NCBI RefSeq assembly: GCF_021202945.1
Contig: NZ_JAJOYR010000002.1
Coordinates: 998,353-1,062,352, forward strand
DNA: 64,000 bases
Source of the DNA: Stenotrophomonas sp. SY1
Lineage (GTDB): Bacteria; Pseudomonadota; Gammaproteobacteria; Xanthomonadales; Xanthomonadaceae
Direction of reading: 5' to 3'
Numbering within the stretch: the first letter of the stretch is position 1; each line of letters opens with the position of its first letter. Made by a program: the position numbers and the translations under genes. Shown piece by piece: positions 1 to 8,128 of the stretch. The notes beneath the pieces were generated by a model. That model was not told the DNA's origin, did no database searches, and was given only the letters and a program-made list of their open reading frames with translations.

Positions 1-747
1 GCACAGCCGCACGATCACGTCGCCGGTCATCAGGCTGTCGGCGTCCAGGATCAGCATCTGCGGATAGGCGCCGCCGAAGCGGCGCACCCAGTCGGCGATA
101 TTGCCGGCCTTGCGGCCGACGTTGCTGGCACGGCGCCGGTAGAACAGCCGCCCCGCCCCGCCGGTCGCCTCGACAAGGCGTGCGAACACCTGTTCCTCGG
201 CACGGCCGATGTTGTCGCGGGTGGTGTCGCTGAGCACGTAGAAATCGAAATGGTCGAGCTGGCCGGTGGCCGCCACCGACTCGTAGATCGCCTGCAGCCC
301 GGCCATCATCCGGCGCGGGTCTTCGTTGTAGGTGGGCATCAGCAGCGCGGTGCGGCTTTCCAGCACCGGCAGCGGCGTGTCCGGATAGATGCCGAGCTTG
401 CGGCGGCCGCGCAGCAGCGCCTGCAGGCCGGCCAGGCTGCCGACGAAGGACAGGGCGATCCAGGCGAACAGCGCCACGAACAGCGCCAGCAGGCAGGCCT
501 CCAGCACGTTGATGCCGCCGTTTGCCAGCACCCGCGCCATCATCCAGGTAGCCGCCGCCGTCATCAGCGCGGTGCTTCCGAACACATAAAGGCGGCGCAG
601 GCCGATGTTGGGCGGCGCGGTCATCTGTCGGGCTACCTGCAACGAGCCCTTGCGCAGGGACTGCTCGGGCATCGGCAACGGGTGCTCGGCCGGCAGTACC
701 GCCATGCCCGCGTCCAATGCGGCCTTGTCAGCGATCTGGGTGTTCAT
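1..747 (-). CDS. opgH: Glucans biosynthesis glucosyltransferase H, N-terminal part (runs off window)
   Basis: Inner-membrane processive glucosyltransferase that makes and exports the beta-glucan backbone of osmoregulated periplasmic glucans from UDP-glucose. The 249 visible residues hold a polar N-terminus, hydrophobic stretches near residues 50-70 and 80-110, then the start of a family-2 glycosyltransferase domain. Motifs seen are [33 protein letters not shown] and the metal/UDP-binding [12 protein letters not shown]. The family is usually over 600 residues, so about two thirds lies left of the window. The start at 747 is the first ATG in frame, giving [11 protein letters not shown]. The match to Xanthomonas OpgH is recognised from memory and is strong. 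Confidence 0.93.
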   Translation of the reverse strand, partial: MNTQIADKAALDAGMAVLPAEHPLPMPEQSLRKGSLQVARQMTAPPNIGLRRLYVFGSTALMTAAATWMMARVLANGGINVLEACLLALFVALFAWIALSFVGSLAGLQALLRGRRKLGIYPDTPLPVLESRTALLMPTYNEDPRRMMAGLQAIYESVAATGQLDHFDFYVLSDTTRDNIGRAEEQVFARLVEATGGAGRLFYRRRASNVGRKAGNIADWVRRFGGAYPQMLILDADSLMTGDVIVRLC

Positions 748-1273
748 CGACGGCTCCCTGCCGCTGCTGCCAGCAGGCCATTGCATCGTGCGCGAAGACG
801 CGCTGCACCGTGCGATTCACTGCTTGCGTGTTGCACCGGGATTCCTTGAAGGGAGAGCGTGATGTGCGGGGAAATTAGAAGATCGAACCTAAACCTGCGG
901 CAAACGCAGCTTGCACCGCGTTGGCGGTGCGAGCCATCCGGCATGCGGGAGCCCCCTCAACCGCGCCATTCGGCCCTGCAAACCCCGGCTGGCAAAAGCC
1001 TGCCGGTCGCGTGGGCGGGCCAATTATCCACGAAGGCAAAGTGCCACGGCGAGCGCGGCAGGTGCTGACGTGACACAGCACCCGTTACCGGCAGCAATCC
1101 CGGCCAATCATCAACGCCGCACCGCACACGGCCGGGACGGAACCCGCCTGGGCGGCTATGCACCGGCCAACCTGAACAGGGGGTTTCGCAGCAGCGGCCG
1201 GCACAGCGGGATGGCTGGGCCGGTCCCGCCAGATGCGCGAAAAGCGACCGGCAGGCCCTACCGGCCGGAACGC
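748..1273. other. No gene seen; opgH upstream region
   Basis: GC-rich stretch between the start of opgH and the end of the DUF3817 gene. Overlapping open frames occur on both strands but none has a convincing start or recognisable protein. The opgH promoter must lie in the left part. No clear hairpin or palindromic repeat was recognised. Confidence 0.5.
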
Positions 1274-1597
1274 TCAGGAAGGACGCCCGGACAACAGGCC
1301 GATGCGGCGGAACCACATTTCCAGGGGCACGGTGACCAGCGGCGGCACGGCCGCGACCAGCGCCACGCCCATCGCCCACAGCGGCCAGCGCAGCTTGCCC
1401 CAGGCGTACAGCGTCACCACCACGTAGAACAGGAAAGCCGCGCCATGCAGCGGCCCGAAAATCCGCACGCCAAGGTCGGTGATCTCCAGACCGCGCTTCA
1501 ACAGCATGCCGATCAGCAACCCGGCCCAGGTGACGCCTTCGATCATCGCGGCGGTGGCGAACAACTTCCCGGCGGGGGACATCGGTTTGGCGGGCAT
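1274..1597 (-). CDS. DUF3817-type small integral membrane protein
   Basis: A 107-residue protein with about three hydrophobic segments (roughly residues 10-32, 45-65 and 68-90). It resembles the DUF3817 (YdzA-like) family: an N-terminal helix containing EGVTWAGLL, a central RIFGPLHGAAFL and a terminal PLEMWFRR. Function is unknown; it would sit in the inner membrane. The start at MPAKPM (1597) is preferred because the longer frame begins inside a palindromic repeat and gives an Arg-rich, low-complexity extension. Confidence 0.75.
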   Translation of the reverse strand: MPAKPMSPAGKLFATAAMIEGVTWAGLLIGMLLKRGLEITDLGVRIFGPLHGAAFLFYVVVTLYAWGKLRWPLWAMGVALVAAVPPLVTVPLEMWFRRIGLLSGRPS

Positions 1598-1708
1598 TGC
1601 AACTCCGGTTGGATTCTGGGGACCGGCGATTGTAGGCGGCGGGCAGAGGGGCGTTAAGGGGAGATGAGTGGTGTCGGGGGAATGGGCAGGGGACAAAGCG
1701 TCAACGGT

Positions 1709-1837
1709 CCCCCTCCCCAACCCTCCCCTGCGCCTGCGGCGCAAGGGAGGGGGTTGATCCAGCGATCTGCCAGATTGTGATCAAGCCGCTCCAGCTCCCT
1801 CCCTTTGGCGTAGCCAAGGGGAGGGTTGGGGAGGGGT
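1709..1837. repeat. REP-type element with perfect 20-bp inverted ends
   Basis: Positions 1710-1729 and 1817-1836 are perfect reverse complements; the right arm reads AGGGGAGGGTTGGGGAGGGG. The same 20-bp arms occur in the element at 41192-41338 and one arm recurs near 51772. Inside is a smaller hairpin around CGCCTGCGGCG. It lies between the DUF3817 gene and the end of the CorA gene. Confidence 0.85.
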
Positions 1838-1878
1838 GACTTTCCACTGCACCGCTATCGCAGCTCTCCAACCCCGCC

Positions 1879-2808
1879 TCACACCCAGCCGCGCCGCCTG
1901 AACCACGCCAGCGGCACCACGATGCTTGTCAGCACCGCCACCAGGGCGATGGCGTAGCCGTAATGCCACTGCAACTCCGGCATGGCCGCGAAGTTCATGC
2001 CCCATACGCCCACCAGCACGGTCGGCGGAATGCCCACCACCGAAGCGACCGCCATCACCTTCATCACTTCGTTCTGGTCCATGTTGATCAGGCCCAGCAC
2101 GCTGTCGAGCAGGAACTCGATGCGGTCACCCAGCTGCTGCTCGAACTCGCTCAGCGAAGCAACATCCTTGAGCACCAGGGTGATGCGCTTGTGGGTGTGC
2201 TCACCAAACCATTCGGGCATGGACTCATCCAGGTAGTTCAGCATCCGCAGCAGGCCATGCAGCGTGTTGTGCAGGATGCCGATCTGCCGCCCCATCTGCC
2301 CGACTTCATGCAGCATGTGCTCCAGCCGTCGCGCCGCGCGGCGCCGCTTGGGCTTGTTGAACGCCTGCCGCGAGAACTCGCTCATGGTGCTTTCCAGTGA
2401 CTCGAGCAGGTCGGCAAGGTGGTCGACGATGCGCTCGATCATGCGCAGGAACAGATCCGCCGGGCCGTCGCAGGGGTGCTTGTCCAGGTCCGCCTCCAGC
2501 GTCGCCAACGCCGGCACCGGGTACTCGCGCTGGACCACCAGCGCACCCGGCGCCACCACGAACCCCAGCGGCGCCACGCCGTGCGCGGCCTCGTACTGGA
2601 AACGCGGCAGGTTCAGCACCAGTGCCTGCCCTTCCACGCGGACCCGGCTGCTGAACTCGATCTCACTGATGCCGGCCCGGTCGGGAATGGCAAAGCCCAC
2701 CCGCTGCGCGGCCTGCGCCAGCTCCTCCGGCGTGGGCTGGCACAGGTCCACCCACAACGCCGTTGCGCCGCTTGAACCGGGCTGGGCGATGGTCCGGCAA
2801 TGGAGCAT
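1879..2808 (-). CDS. CorA family magnesium/divalent cation transporter
   Basis: 309-residue CorA-type channel protein of the inner membrane. The large cytoplasmic N-terminal domain includes WVDLCQPTPEEL and a long helical part with two clusters of charged residues. Two C-terminal transmembrane helices follow, with the signature Gly-Met-Asn at residues 270-272 (WGMNF). After the first helix comes PELQWHYGY, then a final helix and a basic tail (FRRRGWV), as usual for CorA. The start at 2808 is preferred over an ATG 39 bases upstream because GAGG sits 8 bases before it. Close paralogs transport zinc (ZntB), so the ion is inferred. Confidence 0.9.
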   Translation of the reverse strand: MLHCRTIAQPGSSGATALWVDLCQPTPEELAQAAQRVGFAIPDRAGISEIEFSSRVRVEGQALVLNLPRFQYEAAHGVAPLGFVVAPGALVVQREYPVPALATLEADLDKHPCDGPADLFLRMIERIVDHLADLLESLESTMSEFSRQAFNKPKRRRAARRLEHMLHEVGQMGRQIGILHNTLHGLLRMLNYLDESMPEWFGEHTHKRITLVLKDVASLSEFEQQLGDRIEFLLDSVLGLINMDQNEVMKVMAVASVVGIPPTVLVGVWGMNFAAMPELQWHYGYAIALVAVLTSIVVPLAWFRRRGWV

Positions 2809-2943
2809 GGTGCGCACCTCGAAGGGAAGCCAGGCTGCATCGTCCATCCCCGGATGCCGGCGCGTAAAGCCCGGCGCCGGATCGGTTGCAATCCCGGCGG
2901 GGCTTCACGCAAGCTCTGCGCTCTTTCGGCCAATGGTGTTTCC

Positions 2944-3225
2944 ATGCAAGACAACATCCTCCAGATCATCCCCGCCACCGGCTGGGTCGCCGTGTTCGAA
3001 GAAGGCGGCGAAGAAAGCGCGCAGACGCTGGTGTGCTTTGCAATCGCAGGAGGCGCAGTGCGCCCGATGGTCGCCAACGGCAAGCTGATCAGCCTGGCCG
3101 ACACCCTGCCCAACTTCGTGCGCGTGGAAGAGCTCGAAGCGTTCGAAGGCGAGGATGAGGACGAAGAAGAAGACGAGGAAGACGAAGAGGAAGACGAGGA
3201 AGAAGAGGACGAGGAAGAAAACTGA
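2944..3225 (+). CDS. Small protein with a long Glu/Asp tail, unknown function
   Basis: 93 residues. The first about 68 form a small folded-looking domain beginning MQDNILQIIPATGWVAVF, with residues such as GGEESAQTLVC and PNFVRVEEL. The last about 25 residues are almost only Glu and Asp, made of GAA/GAG/GAC codons from about 3150 on. No signal peptide or membrane segment. It is divergent from corA (starts 136 bases apart) and followed by a strong hairpin. Acidic tails are seen in nucleic-acid mimics, chaperones and cation-binding proteins, but nothing here chooses among them. Confidence 0.75.
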   Translation: MQDNILQIIPATGWVAVFEEGGEESAQTLVCFAIAGGAVRPMVANGKLISLADTLPNFVRVEELEAFEGEDEDEEEDEEDEEEDEEEEDEEEN

Positions 3226-3239
3226 CTCGCTTCCGCACC

Positions 3240-3275
3240 GCCTCCCGCCCTTAGCGCGGGAGGCCTGCTGTTGTT
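3240..3275 (+). terminator. Hairpin terminator after the acidic-tail gene
   Basis: Perfect 9-bp GC-rich stem (3240-3248 with 3256-3264, GCCTCCCGC/GCGGGAGGC), followed by a T-rich tract broken by G and C. It lies 15 bases after the stop at 3225. Confidence 0.7.
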
Positions 3276-3352
3276 GCATGAGCGGTGCACGTCACTAAGC
3301 CCGCCATCGTTCCCATGGCGTTGATTGCCGCAGTCTTCGCGATCCGTCGCTT

Positions 3353-3434
3353 TACCCGCTTCGCGGTTTACGCCGCTCAAAACTGCCGCGTCGGAAAGAC
3401 AAGCGGCTCCGCGGCCAAGGCCATTCCTACGGCA
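3353..3434. repeat. Degenerate GTAG-type palindromic repeat pair
   Basis: Two imperfect half-elements, CGCTTCGCGGTTTACGCC-like on the left and GCGGCTCCGCGGCC ... CCTAC on the right, resemble the complete pairs at 4681 and 61333 but carry mismatches. It lies in the leader of the secreted-protein gene at 3504. Confidence 0.5.
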
Positions 3435-3503
3435 TTGGTGTCACTGCGTTGTCACCGCTGGCTGCCAGCCTGCGTGGTTGTTTCCGCAACGGACCACCGC
3501 GCC

Positions 3504-4667
3504 ATGTCGCCACGCCCTCTGCTGCTCGCCCTGCTTGTCGCCACCTGCGTGGCTGCCCCCTGCGCCGCCAACGCATCCGTTGTGCATCCACCGCTGCAAC
3601 AACATGGCGGCAGCTGGGATGCCGGACACGTGCAAGGCATCGCCGTGGATATGCGCGGTGGCTACATCTATTACTCCTTCACCAATCTGCTGGCGCGTTA
3701 CGACTTCAGCGGCAAGCTGATCGGCACGCTGGTGGGCTGGACCGGCCATCTCGGCGACCTGGACTTCAATGCCGCAGACGGCAAGGTGTACGGCTCGCTG
3801 GAATACAAGAAGGACCAGGCGTTCTACATCGCGATGATCGATGTCGCGCGCATCGACCGCGTTGGCATCAATGCCGCCGACACCGACATCCTGCGCACCG
3901 TCTACCTTCCCGAAGTCAATGCCGACTACACCGCCGATGTGAATGGCGACGGCCGCTTCGACGGTGACGACGGCAAGTATCGCGATGATGTCACCGCGTC
4001 GCCGGATCACCGTTACGGCTGCTCCGGAATCGACGGCGTTTCGTTCGGGCCCCGTTTTGGCAGCAACGACGGATCGCCCCTGCTCACGGTTGCTTACGGC
4101 ATCTACGGCAACACGCAGCGCAATGACAACGACCATCAGGTGCTGCTGCAGTACGACGTTTCGCAGTGGGAGCAACTGGCGCAACCACTGTCCGAGCAGG
4201 CACCGCATCACAGCGGCCCTGCCACCGTGGATGGAAAGTACTTCGTGCGCACCGGCAACACCAGTTACGGCGTGCAGAACCTGGCCTACGACAGCGCCCA
4301 GCAACGCTGGTTCATGGGCGTCTACCAGGGAAAGAAGGCCGAGTTCCCCAACTACCGGATGTTCGCTGTTGAAGCGCAGGCAACACCGGAACGTGGCGAC
4401 CTGATCGGCGTACCGGGCAAGCGCAGAGGCCGCTGGGAACAAGGCCAGCTGCTGCCATTGGCCGATGCCGGATTGAGGCACGAAGCCACCGGCATCCGTG
4501 GCTGGAACCAGAAGGCCGATGTCGGCCTGCAACCCATTGGTGATGGGCTGTTCTATCTTGTCGAGAACTCGAAGGAGGACGGCAAGCAACGCGCAGACCT
4601 TCAGTTGATGCGCTGGAGCGGCGATGCGCAGCAGCCTTTCATCAGCGTGGATGCAGACCGGCGGTGA
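3504..4667 (+). CDS. Secreted propeller-like protein with an EF-hand/dockerin-like loop, unknown function
   Basis: 387 residues with a clear signal peptide (MSPRPLLLALLVATC ... ANAS). The mature part has repeated short motifs of beta-propeller style: VQGIAVDMRGGYIYYS, GDLDFNAADGKVYGS and TSYGVQNLAYD. Around residue 150 it has DVNGDGRFDGDDGKYRDD, an Asp-rich calcium-binding loop like those of EF-hand or dockerin repeats. No enzyme motif is recognised. The start at 3504 is chosen because it gives the signal peptide; the frame remains open upstream through a repeat. A TonB receptor and an extracellular phosphatase gene follow on the same strand, so a role in handling an external substrate is possible but inferred. 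Confidence 0.75.
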   Translation: MSPRPLLLALLVATCVAAPCAANASVVHPPLQQHGGSWDAGHVQGIAVDMRGGYIYYSFTNLLARYDFSGKLIGTLVGWTGHLGDLDFNAADGKVYGSLEYKKDQAFYIAMIDVARIDRVGINAADTDILRTVYLPEVNADYTADVNGDGRFDGDDGKYRDDVTASPDHRYGCSGIDGVSFGPRFGSNDGSPLLTVAYGIYGNTQRNDNDHQVLLQYDVSQWEQLAQPLSEQAPHHSGPATVDGKYFVRTGNTSYGVQNLAYDSAQQRWFMGVYQGKKAEFPNYRMFAVEAQATPERGDLIGVPGKRRGRWEQGQLLPLADAGLRHEATGIRGWNQKADVGLQPIGDGLFYLVENSKEDGKQRADLQLMRWSGDAQQPFISVDADRR

Positions 4668-4680
4668 AGCGCACGCTGCC

Positions 4681-4801
4681 GTAGGAGCGGCTTCAGCCGC
4701 GAGGCTGATGACGTGCCAGAAACCCGGGACATCCAAGCGCTTGCAGTTGCGTGATGTACGCGACGCGAGCGTACCCGCTTCGCGGCTTGCGCCGCTCCTA
4801 C
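4681..4801. repeat. GTAG (SMAG-like) palindrome pair in inverted orientation
   Basis: Begins GTAGGAGCGGCTTCAGCCGC and ends GCGGCTTGCGCCGCTCCTAC, so the two ends are inverted copies of a GTAG-headed stem-loop. Such elements are a very large family in Stenotrophomonas maltophilia and are thought to be mobilised by REP-associated tyrosine transposases; one such gene lies at 21441. The rest of the 321-base gap before the TonB receptor presumably holds its promoter. Confidence 0.85.
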
Positions 4802-4988
4802 AAGTTTCATTCGCACATGCGTCATACGGTTGCGTATGCACGACACGCAAGAAAAGCCTGCTTCACACATCCGCATGTGCAGGGTGAAAACGTAAAGTTT
4901 CTGTAATTGTCCGGACGTATCGTTGCGCCGCTTGCACGGCGGAACCTCAGCTGTGTGCGGTACTCCCACACTTCTCCGGAACAGATCC

Positions 4989-7900
4989 ATGCTCGAACTC
5001 AGAACAACGGCGCTTGTCAGCGCCATCATGGTTGCGCTCAGCGTTTCGCCCGACGTGCGCGCCCAGCAGGCGGACACCGCCAGCGTGCAGAACATCGGCA
5101 CCGGCAACCTGCGCGGCCGCGTGCTCAACACCGCCACTGGCGACTACCTGCGCAATGCCGAAGTTCGCATCGAAGGCAGCCGCAATGTCAGCTACACCCA
5201 GGAGGGTGGCCACTTCCAGCTCACCGGCATTGCGGCCGGTGATGTCACGGTGGTGGTGAAGTACACCGGCCTGCAGGAATCACGCAGCACGGTGCGTATC
5301 GACGCCGGCAAGACCGCCACGCTGGACGTGTCGCTGAAGGCACCGTCGTATGCCGCCGGCGGCGGCGAAACCACCGACCTGGACATGATCCAGGTCACCG
5401 CATCGCGCGATGGCCAGGCCAGCGCCATCATGGAACGCCGCGCGGCGATGAACGCCAAGAACGTGGTGGCCGCCGACAACTACGGCGCGCTGACCATGGG
5501 CGACGTCGGCGAGTTCATGAAGTCGATGCCGGGCCTGTCGCTGGATTACACCGAAGTGGACGCAACCGCCGTGCGCATCGACGGACTTGACCCCAAGTAT
5601 TCCACCTTCACCACCGACGGCGCGCGCATGGCCACGGCCACGTCGAACAACAACTCCGGCCGCCAGAACTCGTTCGAGCAGATGTCCATCACCGGCATCG
5701 AGTCGATCGAGTTGAACCACACGCTCACCGCTGCGATGGATGCCGACTCACCCGGTGGCAACATCAACCTGCGCAGCAAATACGCCTTCCAGCGCAGCAA
5801 GCGCGACCTGGTGTTCCAGCTTGGCGCGGTGGGCACGTCGGATTCGACGTGGTCGCGCAAGTATTTCCCGGATGACAAGAAGCACGCGACGATCTACCCG
5901 TCCGGCCAGTTCGGCTTCGGCGATGTGTTCATGGACGGACGCTTCGGCGTGGAGTTCAACGCCAGCTACAACGCCAACTACGTGCAGCAGGACCGCATCC
6001 AGACCGACTACGCCTACAAGCCCGACGGCAGCGCGATGCCCTACCGCGTGATGTGGCGCCCGGGACCGAAGATGACCAGCCGCACCGCGGCCAACCTGAG
6101 CCTGGACTACCAGATCACAGACAACCTGGTCGCCTCGCTGCGCAGCACCTACTCCATGTACGACGTGGAGTATTTCAACCAGTACACGTATCTGATCTTC
6201 GGTACCCCGACCAAATCGGAAGCCGCGCCTGGCTCCACGCCCGACCACATCGTGGTCAAGCCCAACGGCACCAACACCCGCCTGCACACCCAGTACTCGC
6301 ACCGTTATGCGGGCACGCCGGCCTACCTCATCGCGCCCAAGCTCGAATACAAGGGTGAAAGCTGGGAGGCCGTGCTGCGCGGCAGCTACTCCGCAGCCGA
6401 ATTCAACTTCCGCGACAAGAGCAAGGGCTTCTTCCAGCGCTCCGACAGCTGGCTGACCGGCATCGGCTTCAACCTGGACCGCCCATCGGAAAGCTCGCAT
6501 GCCTGGGATCTGGAACAGACCGCCGGCCGCCCATGGGATGACCCGTCCAACTTCAACCGTGATGCGGCCATCGGCTACAACGTGCGCACCGCCGAGTCCG
6601 ACGCGCTCAACGATCAGTACGGCGTCAACCTGGACCTGAAGAAGCACCTGATCTGGAACGACAACCCGATCACGCTGATGGGCGGTGCCGGCACCCGTCG
6701 CAATGACTGGCGCACCAACGAAGGCTCGTGGCAGCAGTACAAGTACGTTGGCCCGAACGGCAGCCAGACAGATCCATCGGCCTCGGTGCCGTGGACCGGC
6801 GATTACGACTTCGAGATCATCGGCACCGGTGCCGGCAACATGAACGACCAAGGCTGGCGTGCCGACAACAACTACGCCATGTACGACATCTACAAGGAGC
6901 ACCCCGAGTACTTCGTGCCGGATGTGGTCGGCAACCTCAAGCGCCAACTGGACAACAACAAGCGCATCCAGGAAGAAGTGGACGCGGCCTACATCGAGGC
7001 CGAAACCCGCATCGGTGACGCACGCTTCGACCTGGGCCTGCGCTACGAGAAGACCCGCACCGCCGCGCGCGTGGCCGACGTGCGCCCGGCCAGCGAGGTC
7101 AAGGAGGCCGGGTTGGACCCGAACACCGTCGAAGGCCTGATGTACCAGTACAACAACGGCCGCTACACCACCCGCAAGGGCGAGTACGACGACTTCTTCC
7201 TCAGCGGTGGCATGAAGTACGACTTCACCGACAAGCTGGTCGGGCAGCTGTCCTTCAGCGAATCGATCCTGCGCCCGGACTACGGCAATCTCGGCGGCGT
7301 GGTGTCGGTGAACGAGGACACGATGATCGTCACCGTGCCCAACGCCCAGCTCAAGCCGGAGCGTTCCACCAAGTACTACGCCAGCCTGCAGTACTACCTG
7401 GAACCGTCAGGCATGCTCGGCCTGTCGTACTACAAGCTGGACATGACCGACATGCAGGTCACCGGCGTCAGCGTTGACCCGGAAGAAGTCGGCTTCAATC
7501 CCGGCGACTACGAGGGCTACACCTTCCGCAGTGCGCAGAACCTGCCGGGCACCAGCACCAATGAAGGCGTGGTGCTGGAGTACAACCAGCAGCTGACCTT
7601 CCTGCCGGGCGCATTCAAGGGCCTGAGCCTGTACGGCTCACTGACCCATGTGAACCCGGATGGTCCGCGCCAGAACATTCCCAAGGAAGCGGCCAACTGG
7701 GGCATCCGCTACAACTACGGGTGCTTTGATTTCCAGATCAACGGCAACTACCAGTCCAGCCATCGCATCAGCGCGCTGAGCAACACCGAGACCACGGCCA
7801 ACAACGGCATCCTGTACCGCGACTCGCGTGAGCTGTGGAACATCAGCGCCAGCTACAAGCTCACCGACAACATCGACGTGATGCTGGCCGGCCGCAACAT

Positions 7901-8003
7901 CTTCAACGCGCCGGAAGTCATCTACTCCAACATCCCCAGCCGCGTGCAGATGTACACGGTCTACGGCTCGATGTGGAACTTCGGCATCCGCGGCCGTTTC
8001 TGA
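4989..8003 (+). CDS. TonB-dependent outer-membrane receptor
   Basis: 1004 residues. The signal peptide ends near VRAQ. A carboxypeptidase-regulatory-like beta-sandwich follows (GNLRGRVLNTATGDYL, about residues 35-110), then a plug domain with DMIQVTASR, AMDADSPGGNINL and FEQMSITGIESIELN, and a long beta-barrel ending in Phe (MWNFGIRGRF). Length and plan fit the Xanthomonas/Caulobacter TonB receptor group. It imports a large substrate across the outer membrane using TonB energy. A PhoD-like phosphatase gene follows after 125 bases, so a phosphorylated substrate is a fair guess. The start at MLELRTT, 22 codons inside the longest frame, gives the best signal peptide. Confidence 0.93.
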   Translation: MLELRTTALVSAIMVALSVSPDVRAQQADTASVQNIGTGNLRGRVLNTATGDYLRNAEVRIEGSRNVSYTQEGGHFQLTGIAAGDVTVVVKYTGLQESRSTVRIDAGKTATLDVSLKAPSYAAGGGETTDLDMIQVTASRDGQASAIMERRAAMNAKNVVAADNYGALTMGDVGEFMKSMPGLSLDYTEVDATAVRIDGLDPKYSTFTTDGARMATATSNNNSGRQNSFEQMSITGIESIELNHTLTAAMDADSPGGNINLRSKYAFQRSKRDLVFQLGAVGTSDSTWSRKYFPDDKKHATIYPSGQFGFGDVFMDGRFGVEFNASYNANYVQQDRIQTDYAYKPDGSAMPYRVMWRPGPKMTSRTAANLSLDYQITDNLVASLRSTYSMYDVEYFNQYTYLIFGTPTKSEAAPGSTPDHIVVKPNGTNTRLHTQYSHRYAGTPAYLIAPKLEYKGESWEAVLRGSYSAAEFNFRDKSKGFFQRSDSWLTGIGFNLDRPSESSHAWDLEQTAGRPWDDPSNFNRDAAIGYNVRTAESDALNDQYGVNLDLKKHLIWNDNPITLMGGAGTRRNDWRTNEGSWQQYKYVGPNGSQTDPSASVPWTGDYDFEIIGTGAGNMNDQGWRADNNYAMYDIYKEHPEYFVPDVVGNLKRQLDNNKRIQEEVDAAYIEAETRIGDARFDLGLRYEKTRTAARVADVRPASEVKEAGLDPNTVEGLMYQYNNGRYTTRKGEYDDFFLSGGMKYDFTDKLVGQLSFSESILRPDYGNLGGVVSVNEDTMIVTVPNAQLKPERSTKYYASLQYYLEPSGMLGLSYYKLDMTDMQVTGVSVDPEEVGFNPGDYEGYTFRSAQNLPGTSTNEGVVLEYNQQLTFLPGAFKGLSLYGSLTHVNPDGPRQNIPKEAANWGIRYNYGCFDFQINGNYQSSHRISALSNTETTANNGILYRDSRELWNISASYKLTDNIDVMLAGRNIFNAPEVIYSNIPSRVQMYTVYGSMWNFGIRGRF

Positions 8004-8029
8004 GCCCGAAACCCGCAGCAGCCCATAGC

Positions 8030-8072
8030 CCCTCTCCCGCAAGCGGAAGAGGGGTTGGGGTGAGGGCAAGCT
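8030..8072. repeat. REP-like hairpin
   Basis: Imperfect stem CCCCTCTCCCGC / GGAAGAGGGG followed by TTGGGGTGAGGGC, the same head seen in the repeat blocks at 9840 and 36715. It lies between the TonB receptor and the phosphatase and could act as an intercistronic stabiliser or terminator. Confidence 0.7.
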
Positions 8073-8128
8073 TCAAGCTAGGCGCTCGCCTCCCATCTCC
8101 TCACAACGCCTCGCCAGGAAACTCCACC

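Noticed and set aside
4802..4988. Pho box upstream of the TonB receptor-PhoD genes
   Set aside because: Only loose CTGTNAT-like words were found, without the spaced direct repeat needed for PhoB.
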